A stretch of 64,000 bases of DNA from Ilex aquifolium (GCA_951799425.1 OX637405.1:16961089-17025088), one strand, 5' to 3'. Positions 11,279 to 22,786 are shown, counted from the first letter of the stretch. Notes: generated from the letters alone by a model not told the origin. Numbers and translations are program-made.

Positions 11279-12480
11279 TGGATCCAGAATATTCCTCCTA
11301 GATTCACGCCTGCTGACACAAAAAGGGGTCGGGTCAGTAAAAATCCAACCCAAACCGACCCGAAAGGACGCCTTTATAAGGCCTCCAACCCTTTACCGGT
11401 AAGACTTCTCTGACAAAGTACTGGGAAATTTCCTATCGATAGAACATGTACCACCTATCGGTAAGACTTCTCTGATGAAAAAGTATAAACTTCTATAAGT
11501 ACTATGAGTTTTTCTACTGATAGAACATGCTTCTATTACCAGTAGAAATTCCATTATTCTTCCAAAATTGATCTCCAAGGACTCGGCTTCATCCTTTCCC
11601 GAGCAACTTAATACCAACTCTTTTCTTGCCATTAAATCAATGCTTGTTTTTCACATTTACACCTAAAATATCTGTAACATAGATATTAAAGCTTAACACA
11701 AAAACTATACTAAATAAAACAAATTAGTATACTAGCAAGCCTAAAGTGAATATGTTAGGTTATAAAATAATGCAATGTTGAAGTCTCAACACAGTGTATG
11801 TACCCAATAATGAAATATTAGATATATTTGCTATATTACTTTCATTCGCTTTAAAATTCTTTCATGAGATGATGACAATGTCGTTTCATTTGAATAATGA
11901 TCTTCTTTTTGAAAAAAATATAACTCATATATATATATATTGACTATGTAATTTCTCGTCTCACATATAACCTATGAGTGAAATAGTCACTAAAACAAGA
12001 GGTTTTATGTTTTGGGAGTGAATCCTTAGTGAGATTTGCATTGAAGCTAAAATTGGATAGCAAATAGAGATGTGGATGTTGTTTGATAAATCTCTTAAAT
12101 TGCACAATCATTTCATACAAACACGAGTTTTTAATGTTGACGTGAAAGTAAGTACTTTTATATAGCATTAAAATTTATAGTTTAGCTTTTATGTGAATGA
12201 TTTGAGTGGATGGTGAATTGTTTTTAAATTTCATTGTTGATTAGGAATTAATAATATGTTCTAAATTTGTGGATGAATAAAATTAAGTTTTTTGGTACCT
12301 TCTTTGGAAACCTTCATGAGACAACACTCATTCACTAGGGGTAACTTGTCGGTTTACGACTTGTTGCATATGCTAAATCCAATCGTGATCGCCAACGAAA
12401 GTATTTTTTAATTTAGATTTTATTTTAATTTCAATTTATTTTTAGTTTGCTAAGGACTAGCAAAGCATAAGTTGGGGGTG
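11279..12480 (+). other. Noncoding 3' region of A, between integrase and polypurine tract
   Basis: About 1.2 kb without a supported ORF. At 11395-11560 it holds ACCTATCGGTAAGACTTC-like blocks that are inverted relatives of the LTR sequence at 12720-12900. An (AT)n run is at 11927-11941. The third ORF seen in B and E at this position is absent. It ends CTAAGGACTAGCAAAGCATA plus a G-rich tract, the usual pre-LTR sequence in this lineage. Confidence 0.6.
12469..12480 (+). promoter_or_regulatory. Polypurine tract before the LTR at 12481
   Basis: AAGTTGGGGGTG directly before TGATGATATC. The same GCTAAGGACTAGCAAAGC...AAGTTGGGGG layout precedes B's 3' LTR (32441-32454) and, inverted, E's (37185-37200). 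It would prime second-strand synthesis. Confidence 0.75.
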
Positions 12481-13429
12481 TGATGATATCATAATATTGC
12501 ATATTTCATGTCTCATATCATTCATCTTAGTTATGTTAGCTATTTATTTCTTTTATTTTAGTTTAGATTTGTGTTTTATGGAGAATTTTTGTGTTTGTTG
12601 GTAAATGAATATAAAAGGGATGATTTATAACCATGATAATGGCTTTGGACAAGTTGGAGCTGAGTTTGATTAGTTAGAAGTGAAGCCAGAAGCCTTGCAA
12701 GTCATTTTGAAGGAAAGAGAAGTCCTACCGGTAGGTGGCACATGTTCTACCGATAAGAAAACTTAGAGAAGTGTATACTTTTTCATCAGCGAAGTTCTAT
12801 CGGTAGTTGAAGGTTGTTCTACTAGTAGGAAAAGCCACAGAAGTTTGCGTTAGACAAAGTTCTACCGATAGGTTTCATTATTCTATCGGTAGGTCACATC
12901 AGATTTTGATGAGGACTCTGACCTGATCTTAATCATACACAAAAGTATAAATGGTCAAGTTATGGTACTACAGGGTAAGATTACCGCTCTTGTAGTGTGC
13001 ATTACAACAGCTCATGGTGTAAACTTAGAACTGATAAACAAATACTTAAATTAAACTTTTGATTGCAATAATTGAAAAAGTCTATTCTTTAGTTCGGGGA
13101 TCCAACATGCATTTTATTATTTGACTAGGAAAATGCCACCTTACAGCAATTAACTTCTACATTATTGGAAAGCTAATCGCTAGGTTTGATGTAAAAGATT
13201 GAACCATATCACAACAACTGGTTAGGTTAGGTGGAAGTCAATGCACCGTACAAAAACCTAATAACCCTAGTAAACCCAAAGGTGAACAATTCAAGAGGTT
13301 GACTTTCGCTATTCGATCGCAGATCGATGATTCAATGAAGACGGAGTTCCGGTTTATGCATTGAATTGAAAGCATTGGCCATGGTAAGATTTAACCAGTC
13401 TATAACCAATATCCCGACTATTACATAAT
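12481..13429 (+). mobile_element. 5' part of an LTR (A's expected 3' LTR), cut by B
   Basis: Starts TGATGATATC after the polypurine tract. At 12720-12900 it has CTACCGGTAG and TATCGATA-type palindromes. From about 12925 it contains a block that reads, on the minus strand, like the end of an LTR. 12733-13429 is repeated at 34117-34866. It lacks a 50-60 bp stretch present in the second copy (GGTTAAGTCCGAGGTCGAAC region). It ends at 13429, where B's LTR begins. Confidence 0.55.
12733..13429 (+). repeat. Direct repeat flanking B, left copy
   Basis: Near-identical over about 700 bp to 34117-34866 in the same orientation. The left copy ends at B's 5' LTR; the right copy begins at B's 3' LTR. They are far too long to be a target-site duplication. 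Confidence 0.85.
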
Positions 13430-15063
13430 CGATTAGCGCAAAACATTGCATCTATTCCATGCTACTATGCCCTTCTATACTTGTTTTTGCCGTGAAATTG
13501 GGAAGAAAAAGCTTTTAAATCATCTCTTTGATTGAGTTTTGTATAAATGCAGGTAAAAGGATGTAAGTGGTTGGAGTTATACCCCCAATGAAGTGTTTGA
13601 AATCAAAGAAGATGAGGGGATGGCTCAATGGAAGACTTGGAGGGTGAAGAAACCAAGAAAAATGTAGTTTGGGTGAAAACCTTCCGGAAGGTTTTGCTTA
13701 CTGGATTGCTCATTTAACTGTTCCTACGCAAACCTTCCGGAAGGTTTGTGTTGACCTTCCGAAAGGCTTTGCTCAGATTGCCCAGACAGCCTGCAACTCA
13801 AGCTCTGCCATTTGGGGGTCCCACATACACTTCTCCAACTTGTCCCCTGACATCCCTTACACATCTACAGGCCTCCCCTCACCTCTACTTGGACTTGGAA
13901 GACTTATGCATTTATGAGGAGGAGAGAGAAGAGGAAGGCCAAGGAGAAAGGCTAGGCTTGTCCTAGCCTGCAGGGATCTCATCCAATCAGCCCCCTCTCT
14001 TGATTGAAGGCCTGCCACACTCCTAAGAGGCGCTCCATGGACAGAAATGGAACATTCATTACACATTATTCAGATCATATTGCATTGTAGAGAGGGAAGC
14101 TCTAAGTAGAAGACATAGTAAGAGAGAGAAATCTTAGTTTTACCCATTTCTTCCATCCATTTCTCTTGTAATCTCTTGTAAGACTCTTGTAACCTTGCTT
14201 TATTGTCTTTAATGTAATTTATTTCCAGTATATTTCAAGTTTAGTAGAGTATCTTAACTTCTACCATTAATGTAATTGAGTTTTCAACATTTCAAGCTTT
14301 TAATGGGTATTAAATGCATTCTCCTGTAAGTTTGTGTTCTCTTTCATTAGTTTAAGTTCCAAGTGTCATTTTCATTTAATGTCCTTCATTTCATTTATGC
14401 CATTGCTTTAAGTATGAGTAGCTAAGCTTTTAAGTTGGCTAATCCAAGGGAGACCTCCTATTGGGTATGCCATTTAACTCATTTTCTTTCCCCCTCGCAA
14501 TGTACGTTGGTTTGGTTTGACTGGTTTGAGTGTGGACATGTTTGTGAGTTCTTGATACACCGTAGGCATTGTCACAGTGTATGCTTGAATTCTCACCTTC
14601 ATATTAGTCCCGAGCTTCCCACGAATCAATCGAACATCTAGACACCATTGGGGGAAGGTCTAGAGTTGTGTTGGCATTCCCATTGGAATGAACCCTTTGG
14701 ATTATCCAACACTTTTCCCATTTCATTTTTATCAAGATACAATCACAAACCAAACTTCAAACAACAAAAGATTTTTACACTTTACCCTTTTTAAAAAAAT
14801 CACCTTCAACACAAATTCACCTCCTTCCCTGAGGAGACGACCTTGGAATACGATTTCCAAGTAAACACGACACTCAAAAGACTCCCTGCTCTTGGGGAGC
14901 ACTTTTATTCACACACACACGCATTTCATTCCACCACACTATTTCGTTGCTCCATTTCTTGCATCATTCCGAGGGAGAGTGACACTCCCCTATCTCGATA
15001 AGTCATACACATATTGAGGGATGATGTCCGGAGATTAGGAAATACAACGGAAACCATCAAGCA
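13430..15063 (+). mobile_element. 5' LTR of B
   Basis: Begins CGATTAGCGCAAAACATTGC, against TGATTAGCACAAAACATTGC in the 3' LTR, so the terminal T has mutated to C. It ends CCATCAAGCA just before the PBS. It contains TTCCGGAA palindromes, a TCTTGTAATCTCTTGTAAG stretch, the TTGGCTAATCCAAGGG block and the GAGGGAGAGTGACACTCCC block, all shared with the LTRs of E, F and I. Confidence 0.85.
13676..13772. repeat. CCTTCCGGAAGG palindrome array in B's 5' LTR
   Basis: A perfect 20-bp palindrome at 13676-13695, a second AAACCTTCCGGAAGGTTT at about 13730-13747, and an imperfect third (CCTTCCGAAAGG) near 13754. Each copy is followed by TTTGC or TTTGTG. Confidence 0.85.
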
Positions 15064-15067
15064 TTTT

Positions 15068-15085
15068 TGGCGCCGTAGCCGAGGA
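15068..15085 (+). promoter_or_regulatory. Decayed tRNA-Asp primer-binding site (B)
   Basis: TGGCGCCGTAGCCGAGGA differs from the perfect tRNA-Asp complement at two positions (T to A, G to A). It sits 4 bases after the LTR end. Mutations in the PBS are expected in a copy no longer under selection. Confidence 0.85.
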
Positions 15086-15221
15086 AGGCAAGTATTGAAT
15101 CTAGAAGGTGATTTTCGAACAACGGAGATAAGTCCCGTGATGTTCATCATGGGCTGAGATACGTTGTTCATTGTATATACTTTTGGTTTGTTTGTATTTT
15201 TATTTGTAGATAGTTTGTTGC

Positions 15222-17984
15222 ATGTGGGGATGGGACGAACAAAACCGATTGGTTAGACAACCCTTAGGCCCCAACATGAACCTTAACCAAGACCCACCCG
15301 AGGATGCGTGTGATAATTTTGAGAACGTAGGTGCCAATCCAAACATGCAAAGGGGTGGGGGTGTGCAAGAACCTAGAATGTCTAATCCACGAGTGCAATT
15401 CCCCCCTCCTATGAATGAAGGGAACAACATCCAAGTTGATCCTTCGGCGAGGTCAATGAGGGAATTCCTTCAACCAACCCGTAGCACCACACCCTCATGC
15501 ATCCTCTTGCCGGTCCAAGATCAACTCTTCCTAGTTAAGCCGGGGATGTTGCAAATACTTCATACATTCCACGGAATTGAAAAGGAAAACCATTATTTGC
15601 ACATCAAAGAATTTGAGGATATAGTTGCAACCTTCAATACTAACTATGCTATGGAAGACATAGCTCGTTTAGAATTGTTCCCTTTTTACCTCAAAGACAA
15701 AGCCAAAACATGGTTGAATTCCTTGTGGCTTCGATCCATCACCTCTTGGGCTCAAATGCTTTATGAGTTTTTGAATAAATTTTTCCCCGTGCATTGACCC
15801 ACCACGTTAAAAAAATAAATTCAAAAGTTTTTGGAAAAGCCCAATGAGCAATTCTATAACTGCTGGGATCGCTACAAGGAATTACTCCAATCCGTACCAC
15901 ACCATGGTTTTGAATCGTGGCAATTGGTAAGTTTTTTCTATGAAAGAATCACACCGGGCCATAGACAATTCATTGACATAATATGTAATGGCGAGTTCTT
16001 GAACAAAGACCCTGATGAGGCCCTCGACTACTTTAGTACATTGGTAAAAAATGCACAATCTTGGGACATTACGGATCCCAACGATGTACCCAGGACGTCT
16101 CCAGGTAGTAATCAACCACAAGAGGGAGGGATGTATGATTTGAGAGACCGGGAAGACTTGTTTTCCAAAATTGCCAAGTTGTCAAGGAAAGTAGAGAGTC
16201 TTGAGGTCAATAGGAGACATGAGGTGTCTAACATTTCAAAGATTGAGGAGGGCTGCTGAATTTGAAAGAGTGTAGAGCATTCTAGATCGAAGTGCCCTAA
16301 CATTCCAACACTTAAGGAAGTGTATCACGAGCAAGTCAATACTTTTAACCAAACGAGGCAATCATTCTCTCCGCACTCAAACACTTATAATCCGAGTTGG
16401 AGCAATCACCCGAATTTTAGTTGGAGAAATGAGAACCCCACTCCTCATGCTTCTAATGCATATTCACCTCCCGTGTCTCCTAAGCAAGGTCATTACCAAG
16501 GTCAAGGGCAAGTATCTAGCTCTCAATACCCCTGGTCCAATCGGCAAGGGTATTCACCAAATCCACCCCCACAAAACTTTTCCCAAGGATCATCCAATCC
16601 TCCCACCTATCAACCTTTCCACAAGAGGAATGTGGAGGAGGTGTTGTATAACTTCATTCAAAGCCAGACCGCCATCAACAATCAAAATGCCACAGCTTTT
16701 AATGACATTAGGACCCAACTCACAAAGTTGACAAACTCCATGGGGGCATCACAACAAGGGAAGGGGAAATTCCCCGCTCAACCCCTAGAGAACCCCAGAG
16801 GTCAACATGTCGTTGAGTCATCGGAGCCCTTAAGAGAGAGTTGTGAGTAACTCAAGGTGGTTACCACCCTTCGAAGTGGCAAACAAATTGATAAAACCAT
16901 TGTGCCAAAGGTCTCACCCAAGGCCACATTGCCAATAGAAAAAGAGACAAAGGGTGACACCGAGAGTGGTGAGCTCAGTGATGAAGTGGGTGAGAAAGAA
17001 AATCTGATTGATGAAAATGTGCATGTTTCTCCAATTCTTGCCCCTTTTCCCAATCTTTTGAAGCCACCCGTCAAGGTGGCTAACTATTCTGATATCATTG
17101 AAATGTTCAAGCAGGTGAAAATCAACATTCCACTCCTCGATGCCATAAAACAAATTCCATCTTGTGCAAAGATCTTGAAGGACTTGTGCACAGTGAAGAG
17201 GAAACTCAATGTCCATAGGAAGGCATTCCTCACCGAGCAAGTGAGCTCAATCTTGAGGATGAACACCCCACCGAAGTTTAAAGACCCCGGCTGCCCCACC
17301 ATTGCCATAACAATTGGGAATTGTAGGGTGGAGCAAGCATTGCTTGACTTGGGGGCTAGTGTCAACCTCCTACCTTACTCGGTGTACAAGCAACTCCAAC
17401 TTGAAGAGTTGAAGCCAACTTTAATTACTCTTCAGTTGGCAGATCGGAGCATTCGAACACTGAAGGGAGTGGTTGAGGACGTTTTAGTCCAAGTGGATAA
17501 CTTTTATTTGCCTGTTGATTTCATTGTGCTTGAGACTCACCCTGTTGCTAACCCTTGCTCCCAAATTCCTGTTATATTAGGCAGACCCTTTCTTGCTACC
17601 TCGAATGCTGTTATTAATTGCAGGAATGGTCTCATGAAACTTACTTTCGGAAGCATGACTATGGACTTCAATGTGTTCAATTTGAACAAACAACCGGGCG
17701 ATGATGAGGAAGTGCACGAAGTCAATAGGATTGAAACCTTGTTGGAGGAACATTTGGAGTTGCTGGGCATACTAAAGTTGGAAGAAGAGGTTAATGTTGA
17801 TATGGAGGAGGTTGACGAGCCAGAAGAATTGAAAATTTTGAAAGGGGTAGAGAAATGGACCCCTACATTTGAGAAGCTTCCGCAACAAGACAATAAGATT
17901 TTTCCGTCAAATGAGCAAAAACCCATATTGGAATTGAAGCCACTAAGTATGCATACCTTGGGGAGGACAAGACATTTTCGATAG
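15222..17984 (+). pseudogene. Gag-protease of B with in-frame stops
   Basis: One reading frame runs across the region, broken only by stops at about 15795, 15816, 16257, 16263 and 16848. Blocks: DQLFLVKPGMLQILHTFHGIEKENHYLHIKEFEDI style gag core, LELFPFYLKDKAKTWLNSL, NEQFYNCWDRYKELLQSVPHHG, a zinc-knuckle remnant (SVEHSRSKCPNIP with the first cysteines lost), a NYNPSWSNHPNFSW-type segment, then the protease with QALLDLGASVNLLPYSVY and VILGRPF. The last 12 codons read in the wrong frame after a small deletion near 17945. At least the stop at 16848 is CAA to TAA, because the duplicated copy at 18266-18655 keeps CAA. Confidence 0.85.
16762..17151 (+). repeat. 390-bp direct repeat inside B, first copy
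   Basis: Gag-protease linker sequence matching 18266-18655 at a constant offset of 1504 bp, with no indel seen. It spans the SSEPLRESCE segment to NIPLLDAIK. The copies differ by scattered substitutions, including the stop at 16848 against CAA. Confidence 0.9.
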
Positions 17985-18263
17985 TGATTAGCTTAACGTT
18001 GGAGGCAAAGCAAGAAGAAGAGCTCTTGGAAGTGTTGAGGAGGCATAAGGGGCCGATTGGTTGGACAATTGCCGACATCAAAGGGATAAGCCCCATCATT
18101 TGCACACACCTTATCTATCTTGAAGAGGACTCCAAACCGTCTTGCCAACCACAAAGAAGATTGAACCCAATCATGAAGGATGTGGTGAGGGACGAGGTGC
18201 TAAAACTACTTAACGTGGGCATCATTTTTCCGATTGCTAATAGTAAGTGGGTTAGCCCCAAGA
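17984..18263 (+). pseudogene. N-terminal reverse transcriptase fragment of B
   Basis: Encodes EVLRRHKGPIGWTIADIKGI, HLIYLEEDSKPSCQPQRRLN and LKLLNVGIIFPIANSKWVSP, the conserved stretch just before the RT fingers in Athila-like pol. It is one frame away from the upstream protease. At about 18264 it jumps into duplicated gag sequence, so the catalytic RT core is absent. Confidence 0.85.
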
Positions 18264-18265
18264 GA

Positions 18266-18655
18266 TGGGGAAATTCCCCGCTAAACCCCAAGAGAACCCC
18301 AGAGGTCAACATGTCGTTGAGTCATCGGAGCCCTTAAGAGAGAGTTGTGAGCAACTCAAGGCGGTTACCACCCTTCAAAGTGGCAAACAAATTGATAAAA
18401 CCATTGTGCCAAAGGTCTCTCCCAAGGCCACATTACCAATAGAAAAAGAGACAAAGGGTGACACTGAGAGTGGTGAGGTGAGTGATGAAGTGGGTGAGAA
18501 AGAAAATCTGATTGATGAAAATGTGCATGTTTCTCCCATTCCTGCCCCTTTTCCCAATCGTTTGAAGCCACCTGTCAAGGTGGCTAACTCTTCTGATATC
18601 ATTGAAATGTTCAAGCAGGTGAAAATCAACATTCCACTCCTCGATGCCATAAAAC
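18266..18655 (+). repeat. 390-bp direct repeat inside B, second copy, spliced into pol
   Basis: Second copy of 16762-17151. Its left edge joins RT code at GCCCCAAG/AGATGGGG. Its right edge (CATAAAAC) joins the end of integrase (NPEDGRTFKVNGQRLKPFF). This copy retains CAA where the first has TAA, so it came from a sibling element and not from a later duplication of the decayed first copy. Confidence 0.9.
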
Positions 18656-18781
18656 CCTGAGGATGGTAGGACATTCAAGGTCAATGGCCAAAGACTCAAG
18701 CCATTCTTTGAGAGTTTTGAAGGACAAGGAGAGGAGGAGGATTTGACGGATCCCGTGTATTCGGAATTGGTGGAGAAGTAA
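18653..18781 (+). pseudogene. Last codons of integrase in B
   Basis: NPEDGRTFKVNGQRLKPFFE, then an acidic GQGEEEDLTDPVYSELVE tail and a stop, closely matching the end of E's integrase (NPEDGKTFKVKCQRIKPFFE...VDPVYPDLLED). It is all that remains of RNase H and integrase. Pol normally ends here, and the noncoding stretch and third ORF follow. Confidence 0.85.
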
Positions 18782-20534
18782 CTGTTTTTTATGCTTTTTA
18801 GTGTACAGTCGTTTTTACTTATTTACTTTTCTTTTATTTCAGGTTACTTACTTTCTTTTGTTGTATAGTTTTGTTGTTTTTTTTTCTTCTAGTTGCAGCT
18901 ATTGGTATTTTGTCAAAGGCTCAAATGCGAGGTGTTCTCTAACCCAACTCATCTTTTTACAGTCTTTCATTGCATATCATATCTTTTTTTGTTGCATTGA
19001 GGACAACGCATGAATCGAGTTGGGGGGGGGTGAGGTGCACCATTTGCATGTTGCACCAATGTTGTGGGAATTTTTGTGGATAATACCAATTTTTGGGGTG
19101 AAAATTCCCCTTTCACATAGCATACTGATTTTTGTTTGCATTAGTCCATATTATGTGAAAATTTTGAAAAATTTTGTGAAAATATCTGAATATTGATTTG
19201 TATTCCCTTATTATGAGTTTTGTGGGTTTGTTGATATGTTAATCTTTGCTTTGAACTTTGAATATATGAGCACATTTTAGAAGTTCATCCTATGCTTGAG
19301 GATCACTTAGGTATTTGCTTTTGAACTCACCATTATGCACGCTTTGAATGTGTAATTTTGTCAATTTACGGATTGAATTCACATTTTAGTGCTTGACATG
19401 AATAGTGGAGATGAGTGAAAATCTATGAGAGCTTTAGTGTCAATCCTTGTTTGGAGGGAACTTACATTTACTGGAAGAACAATATTTCAAATTCCAAATG
19501 TGTTCAATAATCTCATTATTTTTGCTTTGGTTAGGTGCATTTGTGTAGTTGATTGACATCTCTTGAAATGCATAATGCTCCCCCATGCTCATCTAGAGGT
19601 GATCTTAGGCCATTTTTGAATATTTTGAGCCTTTACCCTTTTTCTTGTGAAAATATTATCCTTAGTGCCGTGATTGAGCCTCAATTGAAATTCGTTTCTA
19701 TGCACATTTTGACCAGGCCAGTGCAAAACGATGAAAATCTACCTCACCTTGGTTGTTCCTAAGAGCTGAATATGAGTAATCATAAAAGAAAAGGAAGTAT
19801 GATATGGAAACCCAGCAAAAGGGATGAATGATGTGAAACTCAAGAGAGTTGAACGGAAAAGAATGATAAATCCAAGGAAAGGAGAAAAAAGGGTGAGAAG
19901 GAGAAAAGAATGACAAAAGAAAAGGAAATGTCAAGGAAAAGAAAGAAAAAGAACAAAGAGTTTTGTGATGGTGTTAGACTGAAAATCCCAGGGAGGTGTT
20001 TTTGAAATAAAAGTCATTCATTCGGAACAACCCTTTTTGTTATCTTATATCCTTCGTTTCTTGTACCTCAATATCATCCCAAGGCCCCATTATAACCTTT
20101 GAAACCCTAAATGATCTAGAGAAGCATGGGAGATGCATACTTTTAAAGAGCAAGAAAGGTTGATTTTGCAATCTAATGCCCTAGCATTCCTTTCATGAGA
20201 TTTTGCTAAGGTTGTTTCATTTTTTATGCATGAACTTCATTTTTGGATTATATGTGACCATAATTCGTTTTGTGCACAAGATTCTATCTCACATATACAC
20301 ATGGAGAGCATGCCAGGATAACGAGAGTGTGATTCTTTGTTTAAGAGACACCCTTGGTGAGATTGCATTGAAGCTTAATTTGGATAGCCAAGTGAATGTG
20401 AATTCTATTGTGTAAATGCTTAAATTACATGTCCACGGCATACACACACGAGTTTGAAAATGAATGTGTAGGTGCATACTCTAGACTAGCATTTAAAGCT
20501 ATGGTGTTGTTCATGTGTGTTTGGTTCGGGCTGT
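18782..20534 (+). other. Long noncoding stretch of B, left of G
   Basis: No supported ORF. It matches E's stretch 39580-41340 inverted, including TTGAGGACAACGCATGAAT...GGGGGTG, the CCATTTGCATG region and the AGCATAGGATGAACTTC style block. It carries a strongly purine-rich tract at about 19780-19965, present as a pyrimidine tract in E. It ends at the target site of G. Confidence 0.65.
19780..19965 (+). repeat. Conserved purine-rich tract
   Basis: Nearly all A and G (GAAAAGAATGATAAATCCAAGG, GGAGAAAAAAGGG, GAAAAGAAAGAAAAAG). E's counterpart is the T/C-rich stretch at about 40100-40330. It lies well away from the true polypurine tract next to the LTR. Confidence 0.6.
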
Positions 20535-20539
20535 TGAAC
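20535..20539. repeat. Target-site duplication of G, left copy (TGAAC)
   Basis: TGAAC precedes the LTR start TGTGACG at 20540 and is repeated at 30126-30130 after the other LTR. The empty site is preserved once in E as GTTCA at 39576-39580 (inverted). Confidence 0.95.
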
Positions 20540-22768
20540 TGTGACGCCCCAATTTTCGGGGGTCCTTTATTAACCGTTGACCACCCGTCAACCCGCGGAA
20601 ATACCCGTGGATGTCACTCGACCTAACACCACGATAGTAGTATCCCCTTAACCGGGATCTTAACTCACAATTGTTAACCGGATTCGATTATTCATTGGGT
20701 TCAACCAATATTCAATATACCATGATTTATACTCCATTATAGTCCATTTATAACATTAGAAGGGAGGAAGGCATAGCCCAAGGGTTTGGCAAGAAAAAGA
20801 GAAAAAAATAAAATTTCAGAAAATTTGGAGGGCGTACCGGTACGCGTACCGGTACAATTCTGCCACTTTTGCCTTTTTCCTTTGTTTTTCACTTCCAATC
20901 CATTCAACACACATCCTTTTCCATCCAACACATATTTAATGAAGTTTTTCCCATAAAACATGATGCATATAAATTCTATTACAAACATTTATATGAATTT
21001 ACATACCAAAACCAAGTTTTTATAATAATTTTACAAAAACTCAAAATAAAGCCACATTCCGGCTTTCTTCAACCTTGGGGCTCGAAATGGGAGCCGTCCG
21101 CCGGTATGAACCCAGCACCTGAAATATTTTTCCCACAAAGGGTGAGCCACGCTCAATAGGGTATCTCCTAATGAGGCTACTCCCCAACCTATATGCATAT
21201 GAAATGTTCACATGTTATCAATCAACAATCCACAACAAGAATATATTCCATGTTGAAACATGTAATGCCATGCTATGAAATGAGGTGAGTATGTTTCACA
21301 TCAAATGACATTTCATTCTAGGGTCTTTGTAGGGGTGGATGTTCATGGACTCACACCAAGGGTCACCCAACCCACACGGAATTGACGGACTTCCACCAAA
21401 GGTTCCGCGTACACCCACACACTTCATGGACCGAGCCAAGGGAGTGCGTATCCCATCACCGGGTCTCTCACCCGAGGGATAATCTAGCCCTTCTTGCTAC
21501 CCCAACCCTATTAACCATGCAAACCGTGCGACTCGACTAGGTCACCGACCCATATTACCCGAGCCCACTCGCCATCCACCACACGTGGTGAGGACAACAA
21601 TCATGCACACTCACCCACTAATTGCGATGTTCCCGTGCATATGCAATGTGATGCTCCATTGCAACAATAATTTAATGTTCGATATGGTATGAGTGACATA
21701 TGAACATTCTCATCACACTTCACATATTTCATGGCGAAATCATATCATAAGCATATAATTCCCATAATACAAATTTCAAGCATGTTATCAACATACTAGA
21801 ATTTCAAGGCATATATATATATAAACACATAACATGCCCACCTTTTCACATAACACATGAATTCACATTGGGTTCATTTCACATATCCAATCATAGAAAT
21901 CACATTTAGTAACTTCTAAATACCTATCCAAGCTAGGATTTTCCCTTATCCATTTCAATACCCAATTCACCCAATTTCACGACAATAGGCAAGAGATACA
22001 TAGGCTATCATCCTACCCATTCCATAAAAGCATTATAGGCTTGGAATAAACCTTAGTAGGAAGAAACCCTACCTCTTGAAGCGTGAGGAACGACTGAGGG
22101 AAGTTCCAAGACCCGATTCAAGCAAAAACCCTCACTTCTCGAAAATCCCGTACCTTGATCTTCGGTAAAACTTGCGCTTTTTGGTATAGCCGCGTAGCCC
22201 TCGATGAGTAGAGCGACTTTAATTCTTGGCTTGCGTGGATTCGAGGTCCGTAGCACCGTAGATCGTAGAGAGATGTTTAGTTTTCTCTCACTTTCCCTCT
22301 CTTCTTTTCTCTCGGCTGAAACCGGCTGAAATGGTGAAGGAGAAGTCTGATTTTTTTAGACTTTAGGCCCCTATTTATATTTTAGAATACTTGGCCCACA
22401 ATTCGCCACATGTCCTATTTAATTTCGGGTCCGTTTTAATCCCGAAACGACTAAATTTCGCTCCGGTTCAAGTTCGAATCATTTTTATTTTAACTTGTCT
22501 CTAATATTTCCCCAAACTTGGAAATTTTATAAAAATTTCGTGTACAGGGTCACCCGGGGCCCGTTCGTCTCGTAAAACGCGAAAAATCCGACTATCTCGG
22601 AATTCAACGAAATTTGACGTGGTAACTAGATTTCGCGAGACGAATCCAACGGTGAGGTCCGTTTCATCATCCGAGTTCTAGAAAAATTCAGGTTTACAAC
22701 TTGTACTGTAGTGGCAATTTACCGTTTTACCCTTTTTCACAAAGGTTTAAATTTTCTCGGGTTTTACA
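20540..22768 (-). mobile_element. 3' LTR of G
   Basis: 2229 bp, TGTGACGCCCC...GGGTTTTACA on the plus strand. It is shorter than the 5' LTR through two deletions or contractions: the palindrome array (2 copies here, 6 there) and about 80 bp near 21282. A minus-strand TATA-like box (plus-strand CCTATTTATA) is at 22370-22379. Confidence 0.95.
20832..20856. repeat. GTACCGGTAC palindrome pair in G's 3' LTR
   Basis: Two adjacent copies sharing a GC spacer. The 5' LTR has three such pairs spaced 44 bp apart (28025-28136). Confidence 0.9.
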
Positions 22769-22786
22769 TTCTTCCCCCCTTAAAAG
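22769..22786 (-). promoter_or_regulatory. Polypurine tract of G
   Basis: On the minus strand it reads TTTTAAGGGGGGAAGAA immediately before the 3' LTR start TGTAAAACCC. It is the expected primer for plus-strand DNA synthesis. Confidence 0.9.

Larger units (their letters stand above)
4169..13429 (+). mobile_element. Element A, degenerate Athila-like Gypsy retrotransposon
   Basis: Plus-strand order: LTR, tRNA-Asp PBS (5905-5922), gag, protease, RT, RNase H, integrase, about 1.2 kb of noncoding DNA, a G-rich polypurine tract, then the start of an LTR at 12481. Order, PBS type and the sequence style of gag and protease (ALLDLGASVNLLPFSVY) match the Athila lineage. Every domain carries stops or frameshifts. 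The sequence after 12481 does not resemble the 5' LTR at 4169, so the unit may be recombinant. B truncates the right side at 13430. No TSD could be confirmed. Confidence 0.7.

Noticed and set aside
22053-22256. Small minus-strand ORF in both LTRs of G (also 29413-29613)
   Set aside because: The two are identical because LTRs are duplicated at insertion. Related LTRs (D, 48651-49475) do not keep the frame. A leader peptide is possible but unsupported.
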